Shown in pieces: positions 57,394-64,000 of a DNA stretch of 64,000 bases. The translations under genes and the position numbers were made by a program. Under the pieces are notes generated by a model that was given only the letters and a program-made list of their open reading frames with translations, had not been told where the DNA came from and ran no database searches. This DNA is from Candidatus Woesearchaeota archaeon (lineage in GTDB: Archaea; Nanobdellota; Nanobdellia; Woesearchaeales; ARS49), in the NCBI GenBank assembly GCA_019323015.1, contig JAHWHY010000004.1, forward strand, positions 1 through 64,000, given 5' to 3'. Within the stretch, counting starts at the first letter, position 1; the number at the start of each line of letters is the position of its first letter.

Positions 57394-59265
57394 ATGGCAG
57401 AATGGAGAACACAACCATATAATCCGATGGATCGGCAGTATCATGAAACAATTGAGATAGAGCCAGCCAGGTCTCATGCTAACATTGAAGAACCAATAAT
57501 ACCTATTTCTGAATTAGGGCAGACCATACCAGAAAGAGACCCTGCAGGAAGATTCAAGAACATTATCCAGACAGCACAGGCAGCAATAAGGAGAGGGGCA
57601 GGAAAAATGCAGTTAATGTTGATGACACCCCCAGAATCTGCTGTAGGAGGAAGACCAAAAGCATACGGCAAAGAAGTAAGAGAAGTGTTAAAAGATGTCT
57701 TTAAAGCAAACGAGGCAATGCTCTCAGGAGTAGAGATGCCTTCAGCAATGAACAACCTCTCAGGATATGACCCTCAAAGAGGAACATTTGACGATGAAAA
57801 AATGAAAAGAGACATGGATGAGGTAAAAGACGCAATAAAATTCGCAGCAGATGTAGGACAAGGAGGAGGAGTAGACATTGTATCCTGGGAATACGCAAGG
57901 CCATTATTCAACGCAGACTGGAACCAGGACAAAAAAGGCCAGCCAATATTTGAAGACACAGGAGAACCAATAGTGCAGGTAGTAGACGAAAGAACAGGAA
58001 GAATACAAGGAATGAGAATAAATGAAATAGAAAAAGTGCCTGTAGCGCTGGACAAGGAAACAGGAGAGCCATACAAGTATAATCCAGACATTGGCCAGTT
58101 TGTGGATTACAAAGGAGAACCTGCGGAAATAAAACCTTGGAAATGGGAAGACTATCAAAAATGGGCTAAGGTAAAAGGAACATCACCAGAACAATTATTC
58201 ATGGAAGAGCAATTGAACACACAAATATACCAGGCAAGAGGCTGGGCAGCAACATACAGGGAACATGTAGAACACACGCGGGAAAAACTTGAAATAGCTA
58301 AAGCGAAGCTTGCAAAAGCAAAGACAGAAGACGAGAGACAAAGTGCACAAGCAAAAATTGATGATTTAAACATAAAGTATGATCAAGAAGTGGATACAAT
58401 AAAATCCTATGAACAGCAGGCAGCTGAAAATGAGAAAAAAAAAGACGCACTAACACCATTAGGAAAATATGCAATGGAGAGAACAACAGACTCATATGCA
58501 AAACTAGGAATAGCTGCTCGACAAGAGACAATTTACAATAAAAATGCAAAAAGGCCTGTATCTGTCGGGCCAGAATTAGGGTGGCCGCACGCATTTGGCT
58601 CGCATCCAAAAGAATTCAAGGAATTAATACACACTGCAAGAGACAGAATGGTCCATCTGCTGACGAACAAACAAATAGAAGACCCTAAAACAGGAGGAAT
58701 GCGCGATAATCCCTACTATGAACCTGGAATGAGCAGAAGTGCAGCAGAGGAAGCAGCAGTAACACACATCAAAGGCTGCCTTGACACATCACACTTAGGC
58801 ATGTGGTTCCAGCACTTCAAGCCAGAACTTCCCTGGCATGAACGAGTTGAAAAATTCAACAAATGGTACATGGAAGAAGTAAAAGAGCTTGCAAAAGGAG
58901 ATGAAGTAGGCTCAATACAATTAGTCAACAGCATGTCAGGAGCACACGGACACCTCCCTCCAGGACAAGGAATATTCCCAGTAGTAGAAGCTGCAAAAGA
59001 ATTCAAGAAACAAGGATTCAAAGGATTCATGGTATCAGAAGGGCATGAAGAAGAAGCATTTAATGAAGGAAGAATCTTGGTTGAAACATGGCGAGCATTC
59101 AACGCACCATTTGAATCACAATACGGTCCAGGAGCGCCTGCACGAGGCTGGGGCGACATAGAAGGAAGATACCTGGGTGATAAGCAATCACCTAGACAAA
59201 TGTTCGGAAGCTATGTTCCTCCATTCGGGGAGTATAAGCCGTGGACAGAGATACCTTTAGAGTGA
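57394..59265 (+). CDS. Large protein with a xylose-isomerase/AP-endonuclease-2-like TIM-barrel region
   Basis: A 623-residue protein. Residues about 50-180 look like the first half of a barrel (GKMQLMLMTPPESAVGG... VDIVSWEYARPL), a charged coiled coil of about 100 residues intrudes in the middle (ATYREHVEHTREKLEIAKAKLAKAKTEDER...), and the second half returns to barrel motifs: IKGCLDTSHLGMWFQ, SIQLVNSMSGAHGHLPPGQGIFPVVEAAKEF, and GFKGFMVSEGHEEEAF. Asp-Thr-x-His, His before PGxG and the final Glu correspond to metal ligands in the AP_endonuc_2/xylose isomerase superfamily. The coiled-coil insertion is unusual. Substrate unknown. Confidence 0.72.
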   Translation: MAEWRTQPYNPMDRQYHETIEIEPARSHANIEEPIIPISELGQTIPERDPAGRFKNIIQTAQAAIRRGAGKMQLMLMTPPESAVGGRPKAYGKEVREVLKDVFKANEAMLSGVEMPSAMNNLSGYDPQRGTFDDEKMKRDMDEVKDAIKFAADVGQGGGVDIVSWEYARPLFNADWNQDKKGQPIFEDTGEPIVQVVDERTGRIQGMRINEIEKVPVALDKETGEPYKYNPDIGQFVDYKGEPAEIKPWKWEDYQKWAKVKGTSPEQLFMEEQLNTQIYQARGWAATYREHVEHTREKLEIAKAKLAKAKTEDERQSAQAKIDDLNIKYDQEVDTIKSYEQQAAENEKKKDALTPLGKYAMERTTDSYAKLGIAARQETIYNKNAKRPVSVGPELGWPHAFGSHPKEFKELIHTARDRMVHLLTNKQIEDPKTGGMRDNPYYEPGMSRSAAEEAAVTHIKGCLDTSHLGMWFQHFKPELPWHERVEKFNKWYMEEVKELAKGDEVGSIQLVNSMSGAHGHLPPGQGIFPVVEAAKEFKKQGFKGFMVSEGHEEEAFNEGRILVETWRAFNAPFESQYGPGAPARGWGDIEGRYLGDKQSPRQMFGSYVPPFGEYKPWTEIPLE

Positions 59266-59284
59266 ATTTTATTTAATTAGAATT

Positions 59285-59411
59285 CTTATGGCATAAAAAT
59301 AATAAGAGAATCATTTCCAGGACAAGAAATCTTTGGGGTAAGGTATTTCCAATCAAATGGAAACAGGGGGATTTACTATGCCCTGCAAATGACCTCTGTG
59401 GTTTGTGCCAT
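59285..59411 (-). ncRNA. Candidate non-coding RNA
   Basis: A perfect BRE/TATA at 59431-59450 points into a gap without ORF. The predicted transcript, minus strand from about 59411, would contain ATTCC/GGAAT (59412-59428 at its very start), CAGGG/CCCTG (59364-59385) and TTTCCA/TGGAAA (59346-59363) hairpins and end in the T-rich TTATTATTTTTATG near 59290-59304. It does not resemble SRP RNA, RNase P RNA or a C/D-box RNA as far as I can tell. Confidence 0.4.
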
Positions 59412-59430
59412 ATTCCCTATATAGGAATGC

Positions 59431-59450
59431 ATCCTTTATAAAGCTTTCGG
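59431..59450 (-). promoter_or_regulatory. Orphan BRE/TATA promoter
   Basis: CCGAAAGCTTTATAAAGGAT on the minus strand matches the strong promoters of the helicase and rpo operon (CGAAAGCTTTATAAA). TTTATAAA itself is palindromic, but only the minus strand has the purine BRE. No protein gene follows it. Confidence 0.6.
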
Positions 59451-59471
59451 TTATTCATCACTAGAAAGTAG

Positions 59472-59972
59472 TTAAATATTGGTAACAAGCCAGGCAGAAG
59501 CCTCATACATGAAATACCACTCAGCCTTGTTAAGAAGCTTGAAATTATCAATTCTTGCCTGCATATCCTCAGTAACATGCGTGAAGGCATCATACACCCC
59601 AAATGTGTTATGCAGTGCAGCAGAAGCAAGCTGTGCATCTGCACTCTTTAGCATATTATTCTCCTGGACAGTAAACTGATAAGTTGCTGAATGAGAACTG
59701 TCTGTAGTTGTTTCAGCAGCATCAGAGTGATACCAGTAATCCGTGCTCTCGCTCTCTGTAGAGGTATCATAAACCTGCACCTCAGGAGAATACTCTGTAT
59801 TGGCACTATGCCTTGCATAATCAAGCAATTGCTCGACTGTATCTGGAATCTCAGCAGGAATCACTTTAGCCTCTAAAGAATCAGAGCCAACAGGCCTCTG
59901 AACCACTTCTTCAAGAGCCTGCTCAATCTCAATCCTGTAATCGTCGGAAATCCCCTCTTTCTTTTTGCTCAT
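59472..59972 (-). CDS. Unrecognised soluble protein
   Basis: A 166-residue acidic protein with a Ser/Thr/Glu/Tyr-rich central linker (YDTSTESESTDYWYHSDAAETTTDSSHSATYQF) between helical ends. The last segment is Trp/aromatic-rich (NKAEWYFMYEASAWLVTNI). The ATG at 59972 fits a TATA-like AAAGTATAAAAAG about 26 nt upstream. No cysteine, no motif. It could be a phosphorylated or disordered linker protein, but no evidence supports a function. Confidence 0.65.
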   Translation of the reverse strand: MSKKKEGISDDYRIEIEQALEEVVQRPVGSDSLEAKVIPAEIPDTVEQLLDYARHSANTEYSPEVQVYDTSTESESTDYWYHSDAAETTTDSSHSATYQFTVQENNMLKSADAQLASAALHNTFGVYDAFTHVTEDMQARIDNFKLLNKAEWYFMYEASAWLVTNI

Positions 59973-60093
59973 GACATAAAGAATTTTGAACTTCTTTTTA
60001 TACTTTTCCAAACTAAAAGATATAGTTTGAATATATGTAATTATTCACTAATAGTTATAAAACCTTTTATACCCTCTAATAAAAAGAGGATAT

Positions 60094-60900
60094 ATGGATT
60101 TTACTATTGAGGAAAGAAAACACCCAAACACAAGAAATTACAATACAGCAGACTATAAACTGGCAGACAAATTCGCAAATGCAATGAAAAAAGAGCTGGG
60201 TGAATTCTTAAAATCATCAATATTATTCGGAAGTTCTGCAAGAAGAGAGAAGCCAATCTATGAAAGAGACATAGATGTCTTGATGCTTGTAGATGACTTG
60301 ACATTAGTCTTAAGCCCTGAAGTTGTGGAAGCATACAGGGTGATAACAGAGAGAACAGCCTCAAAAGTCTCAAAAAGATTACACGTTACGACAATGAAGC
60401 TAACAAACTTCTGGGAATATGTAAGGAACGGGGATCCGCTGGCAGTCAACATGCTAAGAGACGGAGTTCCATTACTTGACACAGGAATATTTGAGCCGCT
60501 TCAGATGCTATTATTCCAAGGCAGAATACGGCCAACAAGAGAAAGCATGTACGTATATTATGCAAGAGCACCAGCAACACTAGTCAATGCAGACTGGCAT
60601 GTGATGCAGGCTGTTTTAGATCTTTACTGGGCGGTTATTGACTCTGCACACGCAGCATTAATAAGGGTTGGAGAGATACCGCCAAGCCCAAGCCACATAG
60701 CAGACATGATGCACGAAAAATTATACAACAAGAAATTAGTATCGAAAAAAGCAGTAAAAACAATGGAATTTTTCTACAGGCTAAGCCGAAAAATAACACA
60801 CAGAGAAATCCAAAAAATAACTGGAAAAGAGTATGATTCCTACAAAGCAGATGCAGAAGCATTTGTTAAAGAGATGAAAAAAGTAGTTGAAGCAAGATAG
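60094..60900 (+). CDS. Nucleotidyltransferase (MNT) fused to a HEPN-like helical domain
   Basis: A 268-residue protein. The N-terminal domain is a minimal DNA-polymerase-beta-type nucleotidyltransferase with LFGSSARREKPIYERDIDVLM (G46-S47, D59-x-D61). The C-terminal 130 residues are all helical (MQAVLDLYWAVIDSAHAALIRVGEIPPSPSHIADMMHEKL), as in HEPN-like partners of MNT antitoxins. A catalytic R-x4-6-H of HEPN RNases is not obvious. In archaea this fusion is common; toxin-antitoxin origin is suggested by family, not shown. CCTCT/AGAGG just before the ATG may mask its Shine-Dalgarno. Confidence 0.82.
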   Translation: MDFTIEERKHPNTRNYNTADYKLADKFANAMKKELGEFLKSSILFGSSARREKPIYERDIDVLMLVDDLTLVLSPEVVEAYRVITERTASKVSKRLHVTTMKLTNFWEYVRNGDPLAVNMLRDGVPLLDTGIFEPLQMLLFQGRIRPTRESMYVYYARAPATLVNADWHVMQAVLDLYWAVIDSAHAALIRVGEIPPSPSHIADMMHEKLYNKKLVSKKAVKTMEFFYRLSRKITHREIQKITGKEYDSYKADAEAFVKEMKKVVEAR

Positions 60901-60931
60901 TTTTTTAAAGAACTTAATTCTCTATAATTAT

Positions 60932-61486
60932 ATGGCGTTTGAGCTGGACAAAAAGAACATTCTTGGAAAGATAGACAAGTCACAAAAAGGAGAGATAGAT
61001 AAAGATATCCAAGAATTAGTAGACTTAATCAATTCTAAAGAAGAATATTACACCACAAGCTCCTGTTCAGGCAGGATAGTTGTGATAGAAATACCAGAAT
61101 CTGGCAGAAAAGACGAAGCAAAATGGCGATTGGTGAAACACGGGCTTGCTACAACTGAAGAAGTTAAAGAAGCAATTAAGTCTGAAGAAGATGTCTGGCT
61201 AAAAGAAGAAGGAATGATACTGCACGTGTGCTGCAAAAACATTGAAGCAGCTGAGAAATTGGTGAATACTGCCAAGAACGCAGGATTCAAGAGAACAGGA
61301 ATGATATCTGTGAACAAACGATATGTTGTTGAGGTTGTGAGCACAGAGAATATTTCTACAATTCTGTCAAAAAAAGGAAAGATACTTGCTGATGATACTT
61401 ACCTTTCTGCGCTTGTTAAAGAATGCAATAAAAAACTAGAGCAAAACAAGAAAAAAATAGACAAGTTTATATATGCATTTTCTTGA
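60932..61486 (+). CDS. taw3: tRNA wybutosine-synthesising methyltransferase Taw3
   Basis: A 184-residue protein matching TYW3/Taw3, the SAM-dependent N4-methyltransferase of the wyosine pathway acting on G37 of tRNA-Phe. Diagnostic segments are EYYTTSSCSGRIVVIEIP, WLKEEGMILHVCCKNIEAAEKLVNTAKNAGFKRTGMIS and RYVVEVVSTENIS. The ATG at 60932 is chosen; an upstream ATG at 60887 lies inside the previous gene. A TATA-like CTATAATTATATG overlaps the start region. Confidence 0.93.
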   Translation: MAFELDKKNILGKIDKSQKGEIDKDIQELVDLINSKEEYYTTSSCSGRIVVIEIPESGRKDEAKWRLVKHGLATTEEVKEAIKSEEDVWLKEEGMILHVCCKNIEAAEKLVNTAKNAGFKRTGMISVNKRYVVEVVSTENISTILSKKGKILADDTYLSALVKECNKKLEQNKKKIDKFIYAFS

Positions 61487-61507
61487 TTAAATAAAAAAAG
61501 AGGCAAG

Positions 61508-62152
61508 ATGAATCATAGACTAATAGCATCACTTGTTTTACTAAAAACAATCATCCTGTTAATAATAGTTCTTAACAACACTTCAATAACAGGGGGTGCT
61601 GTGATAGGGGATGCAGAAGGATATGCAAACACGCCTTCTGACAAGGTCCAGGAATTCTTTGGAGTCCAGGGAATTATTTTTCCATCATATGACTGCGGAG
61701 AGATTGCGTCAGGACTTTACCTAAACATAGCAGACAAAGCAGCAGATGACATGGCAGGATTCATGACACAAGGAGCTAATCGAGCAGCAACAATCAACTT
61801 CATACTAGACAGAATAAGACTTGTAGGCACAATAGACATGGTAAAAGGAAACATAGTTGACGACCCTTTTACAGACAGCTTGATAAGCATAAACAGCGAA
61901 GCAGTTGTGAGAACACCTAAAGACACAAGAAAGACATTCTTTAACATGGACTTATACGGCGTAACAGACCAATTCTTTTATGTACAGCACGGCAGGTTTG
62001 CAACACCATCACTAGACTGCGAGTTTGTAAACCAAGACGGAATGGCAATATGCGACTGCCAAGTCCACTCAATAAGAGACATTGCTGTCGCTGGAATACC
62101 AAACCCACTGAGAGTAGAGCTTGAGAACCCGCCTCCTATTTTACAGAGTTAG
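61508..62152 (+). CDS. N-anchored exported protein with TGxA motif
   Basis: A 214-residue protein. A hydrophobic helix at residues about 5-22 is followed by NNTSITGGAVIGD. The outer part contains four Cys (SYDCGEIA, LDCEF, CDCQVH) and a segment DYVxG-like YGVTDQFFYVQHGRFATPS. It has no homology I recognise. The TGxA motif just after the anchor ties it to the exported proteins at 2595-8081. A few bases after the taw3 stop, it may be on the same transcript. Confidence 0.75.
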   Translation: MNHRLIASLVLLKTIILLIIVLNNTSITGGAVIGDAEGYANTPSDKVQEFFGVQGIIFPSYDCGEIASGLYLNIADKAADDMAGFMTQGANRAATINFILDRIRLVGTIDMVKGNIVDDPFTDSLISINSEAVVRTPKDTRKTFFNMDLYGVTDQFFYVQHGRFATPSLDCEFVNQDGMAICDCQVHSIRDIAVAGIPNPLRVELENPPPILQS

Positions 62153-62230
62153 GTTAGTATCAGGCCAGTGATTACAGTGGTTATATAAATTATAAAAAGT
62201 TTTAAATAGAATGAAGGCATTATATGTCTA

Positions 62231-62368
62231 ATGGGAGTGATAGACGGAGTGAAGATGCTAAAGCTGAAAAAAGACAAATGCTTTGGCGAAAAATACGAGA
62301 AATGCGAGCAGTGTGAAAACTGCTGGATAAAACCATCCTGTTTAGTCAGATTTAGGAATAAAAAATAA
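62231..62368 (+). CDS. 45-residue Cys-rich putative zinc protein
   Basis: A small ORF encodes KDKCFGEKYEKCEQCENCW followed by IKPSCLVRFRNKK, that is C-x7-C-x2-C-x2-C-x5-C. A promoter with tandem TATA-like blocks (TTATATAAATTATAAAAAG, 62180-62199) stands about 35-45 nt upstream. Small Cys-knuckle proteins of this kind are frequent in archaea and may bind zinc or an iron-sulfur cluster. No family name can be given. Confidence 0.6.
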   Translation: MGVIDGVKMLKLKKDKCFGEKYEKCEQCENCWIKPSCLVRFRNKK

Positions 62369-62404
62369 AAAAGTTTAAATACTAATTCATTTGGAGTTAT
62401 TTTC

Positions 62405-64000
62405 ATGTTAAAAAGAGGGTTGAGCTTACTAATATTCTTAATTCTGTTATCCAGTGCTGTATGCGCTTGGTCTGATTTGAACACAACTCAAGTTTATGAA
62501 GGATCGGCACCTTCTATGGGGCTTTTAATCGACCCATCTAATTTAAATTTAACAATTACCGATGTTTTACTAAATACTACTAATGTAACAATAACAGATG
62601 CTTCTGCAAATGGCTGGCAAGCTAATTGGAGTTTATACCAAGCACATTGGTATGGTAATCAAATTCCGCCAAATATGTTTGGACAGGCTTTGTTTAAATT
62701 TATTATCGCTGTGCCTTTAGTTAATGCAGACATTAATGTGACTTTTTTAGTTATGCGAGTTAATAATGATAGTAGTATAGAATTCGAAAATGAAACTATT
62801 ACTTTCTTAAACGATTCAACTTCTCCAGTTCTAGCCAGTTTGAATCCTAGCAATGCGACACTGGCAAACTCAATGCAGACAATCACAGCAAATGTGCAAG
62901 AGAATGAATCACAACTACAAAATGTAACATATACTTATGGGGCCTGCAATGGAACAAATACTACTATTGTATTAACATGCAATGGAAGCATATGCACAGG
63001 CACAGCAGATTTCACAAACTGCAATGAAGGAAATACAACATGGTATGCTTTTGCTGCAGCAAATAATGTAGGCGGCGTAACAACAATATTGGGAAACATA
63101 ACATTCCATGGCATACCACCAAATGTGACTGCAGTTACACCAACACCAGGAACAATGTACACTGCATCAGAAGCAATATACATCACAGCAGATGTGACAG
63201 ATGATACAAATGTAAGCAAGGTAAGGGCAGACGTGACTTATCCAAACAGCACAACAGTTCCATTACAGCTAAATCTTGCAACAGGAAACAAATACAGCAA
63301 GTTATTCAATGCACCGAATATAATGGGGCAATACAATGTAACAATAGTTGCAAATGACACTTCTGGAAACACAAACAATTCACAAAAAACAAACTTTAAG
63401 ATAGTGCCAGACTACACATTCACAGTTGCTTTAAATCCATCAACAGTGCGGCCAGGAAGAACAGTTGTTATAAGCGGAACAGTAAAACTGGCAAATGGCT
63501 CAGACATACCTGAAAACAAAACAGCAATAGACGTGCAAGGCACAGAAACAAATGTTACATTAACAAACGGCACATTCAGCCATACATTCAACGCTCCCCA
63601 GACCATAGGAACATATAACATATATATAAAAGTATATGCAAACAGCGGATACAATTATTCATCAATGAAAAAACTAACAGTAAGAAATCCAGACACAGGA
63701 TCCAGCGGAAGCGGCTGGGGATGGGACTTTGATGACTTTGAAGGAAGCGGAGGAGTATACATAGATGAAGACTCAGGAGTTACAGAAGCACCAGAAGAAC
63801 CAGCAGAAACAACTGAAGACTCAGGGGTTACAGAAGCACCAGAACAGGAAGACGCAGGAATGATTGAAGAAGAGCCAACACCAGAAGAAGTAATAGATGA
63901 AATACTAAGCAAGCCAGGAAACCAGATAACAGGCTCTGCAGTAGGAATAGGAACAGGAACAACAGCACTCGCAATGATACTATTAGCACTTGGACTTGCA
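62405..64000 (+). CDS. Large exported surface protein, runs off the window (partial)
   Basis: At least 532 residues without a stop before the window ends. A signal peptide covers residues 1-21 (LLIFLILLSSAVCA). The body is a chain of sequon-rich Ig-like domains of about 85-95 residues (DSTSPVLASLNPSNATL..., PPNVTAVTPTPGTMY..., DYTFTVALNPSTVRPGRTVVISGTV). A Gly/Ser linker, acidic repeats of EDSGVTEAPE, and then NQITGSAVGIG before a C-terminal membrane helix (TTALAMILLALGLA) follow. So the TGxA motif is placed before a C-terminal anchor here. The first 450 nt use more T-ending codons than the rest. Confidence 0.85.
   Translation, partial: MLKRGLSLLIFLILLSSAVCAWSDLNTTQVYEGSAPSMGLLIDPSNLNLTITDVLLNTTNVTITDASANGWQANWSLYQAHWYGNQIPPNMFGQALFKFIIAVPLVNADINVTFLVMRVNNDSSIEFENETITFLNDSTSPVLASLNPSNATLANSMQTITANVQENESQLQNVTYTYGACNGTNTTIVLTCNGSICTGTADFTNCNEGNTTWYAFAAANNVGGVTTILGNITFHGIPPNVTAVTPTPGTMYTASEAIYITADVTDDTNVSKVRADVTYPNSTTVPLQLNLATGNKYSKLFNAPNIMGQYNVTIVANDTSGNTNNSQKTNFKIVPDYTFTVALNPSTVRPGRTVVISGTVKLANGSDIPENKTAIDVQGTETNVTLTNGTFSHTFNAPQTIGTYNIYIKVYANSGYNYSSMKKLTVRNPDTGSSGSGWGWDFDDFEGSGGVYIDEDSGVTEAPEEPAETTEDSGVTEAPEQEDAGMIEEEPTPEEVIDEILSKPGNQITGSAVGIGTGTTALAMILLALGLA

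Noticed and set aside
1..64000. Insertion sequences, prophage or integrase genes
   Set aside because: No transposase, integrase or phage structural protein is encoded in any convincing frame.

Overview
The window is archaeal and most likely from a DPANN lineage close to Woesearchaeota or Pacearchaeota; the lineage is an inference, the domain is not. Archaeal markers are split RNA polymerase genes (rpoH, rpoB2, rpoB1, rpoA1, rpoA2), TFB, an Lsm protein, ribosomal proteins S8e, L30e and L37e, the RNase P subunit Rnp4, Taw3, intron-bearing tRNA genes, and promoters built as a purine-rich BRE (consensus CGAAAG) followed by TTTATATA. Many messages look leaderless, with the TATA box about 26 nt before the start codon. 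Genes of bacterial type are mixed in: signal peptidase II (LspA), a DnaG-type primase and possibly the PD-(D/E)XK region.

Layout. 1-10.4 kb: cell-envelope genes (a coiled-coil protein, a 991-residue surface protein, two tandem small membrane paralogs, three paralogous N-anchored Cys-rich proteins, LspA) with Rnp4, a lone receiver domain and a MagIII-like DNA glycosylase. 10.4-18.9 kb: a compact nucleic-acid-processing island holding a family-B DNA polymerase relative whose polymerase site is degenerate but whose exonuclease residues are kept and which ends in a SWIM zinc finger, a DnaG-type primase without its zinc domain, an RNase H-fold exonuclease, and a nuclease with three N-terminal repeats. 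18.9-26.3 kb: S8e, a Ca-binding beta-propeller surface protein, Lsm-L37e, a tRNA-Leu with two introns next to a GC-rich palindrome, the S-layer gene with a structured leader, a MscS-type membrane protein and a ferredoxin. 26.3-33.1 kb: class II (B12-dependent) ribonucleotide reductase with a corrinoid adenosyltransferase, then a 1082-residue unrecognised protein followed by a decayed copy of the 3' end of the adenosyltransferase gene.

33.1-43.7 kb is the core information operon, tRNA-Lys(UUU, two introns) then rpoH-rpoB2-rpoB1-rpoA1-rpoA2-rpl30e-nusA-rps12-rps7, followed by the separately promoted tfb. 43.8-49.8 kb: a short NFACT-R protein, a histidine phosphatase, a DEAD-box helicase and a three-gene ABC-2 exporter. 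50-56 kb: two clusters of small unrecognised genes sharing the same translation-start cassette and hairpin leaders, separated by tRNA-Tyr, an Lrp/MFS operon with two perfect operator palindromes, and cysteine synthase with an overlapping upstream mini-ORF. 56.2-64 kb: a second Lrp regulator, a coiled-coil plus TIM-barrel-like pair, a candidate ncRNA, a MNT-HEPN-like protein, Taw3 and exported proteins; the last gene runs off the window.

The best candidates for something undescribed are the polymerase-dead PolB/SWIM protein with its primase and nuclease neighbours (10.4-18.9 kb), the two tRNA genes with non-canonical D-loop and T-loop introns, and the multi-hairpin leaders on envelope and ORFan operons.
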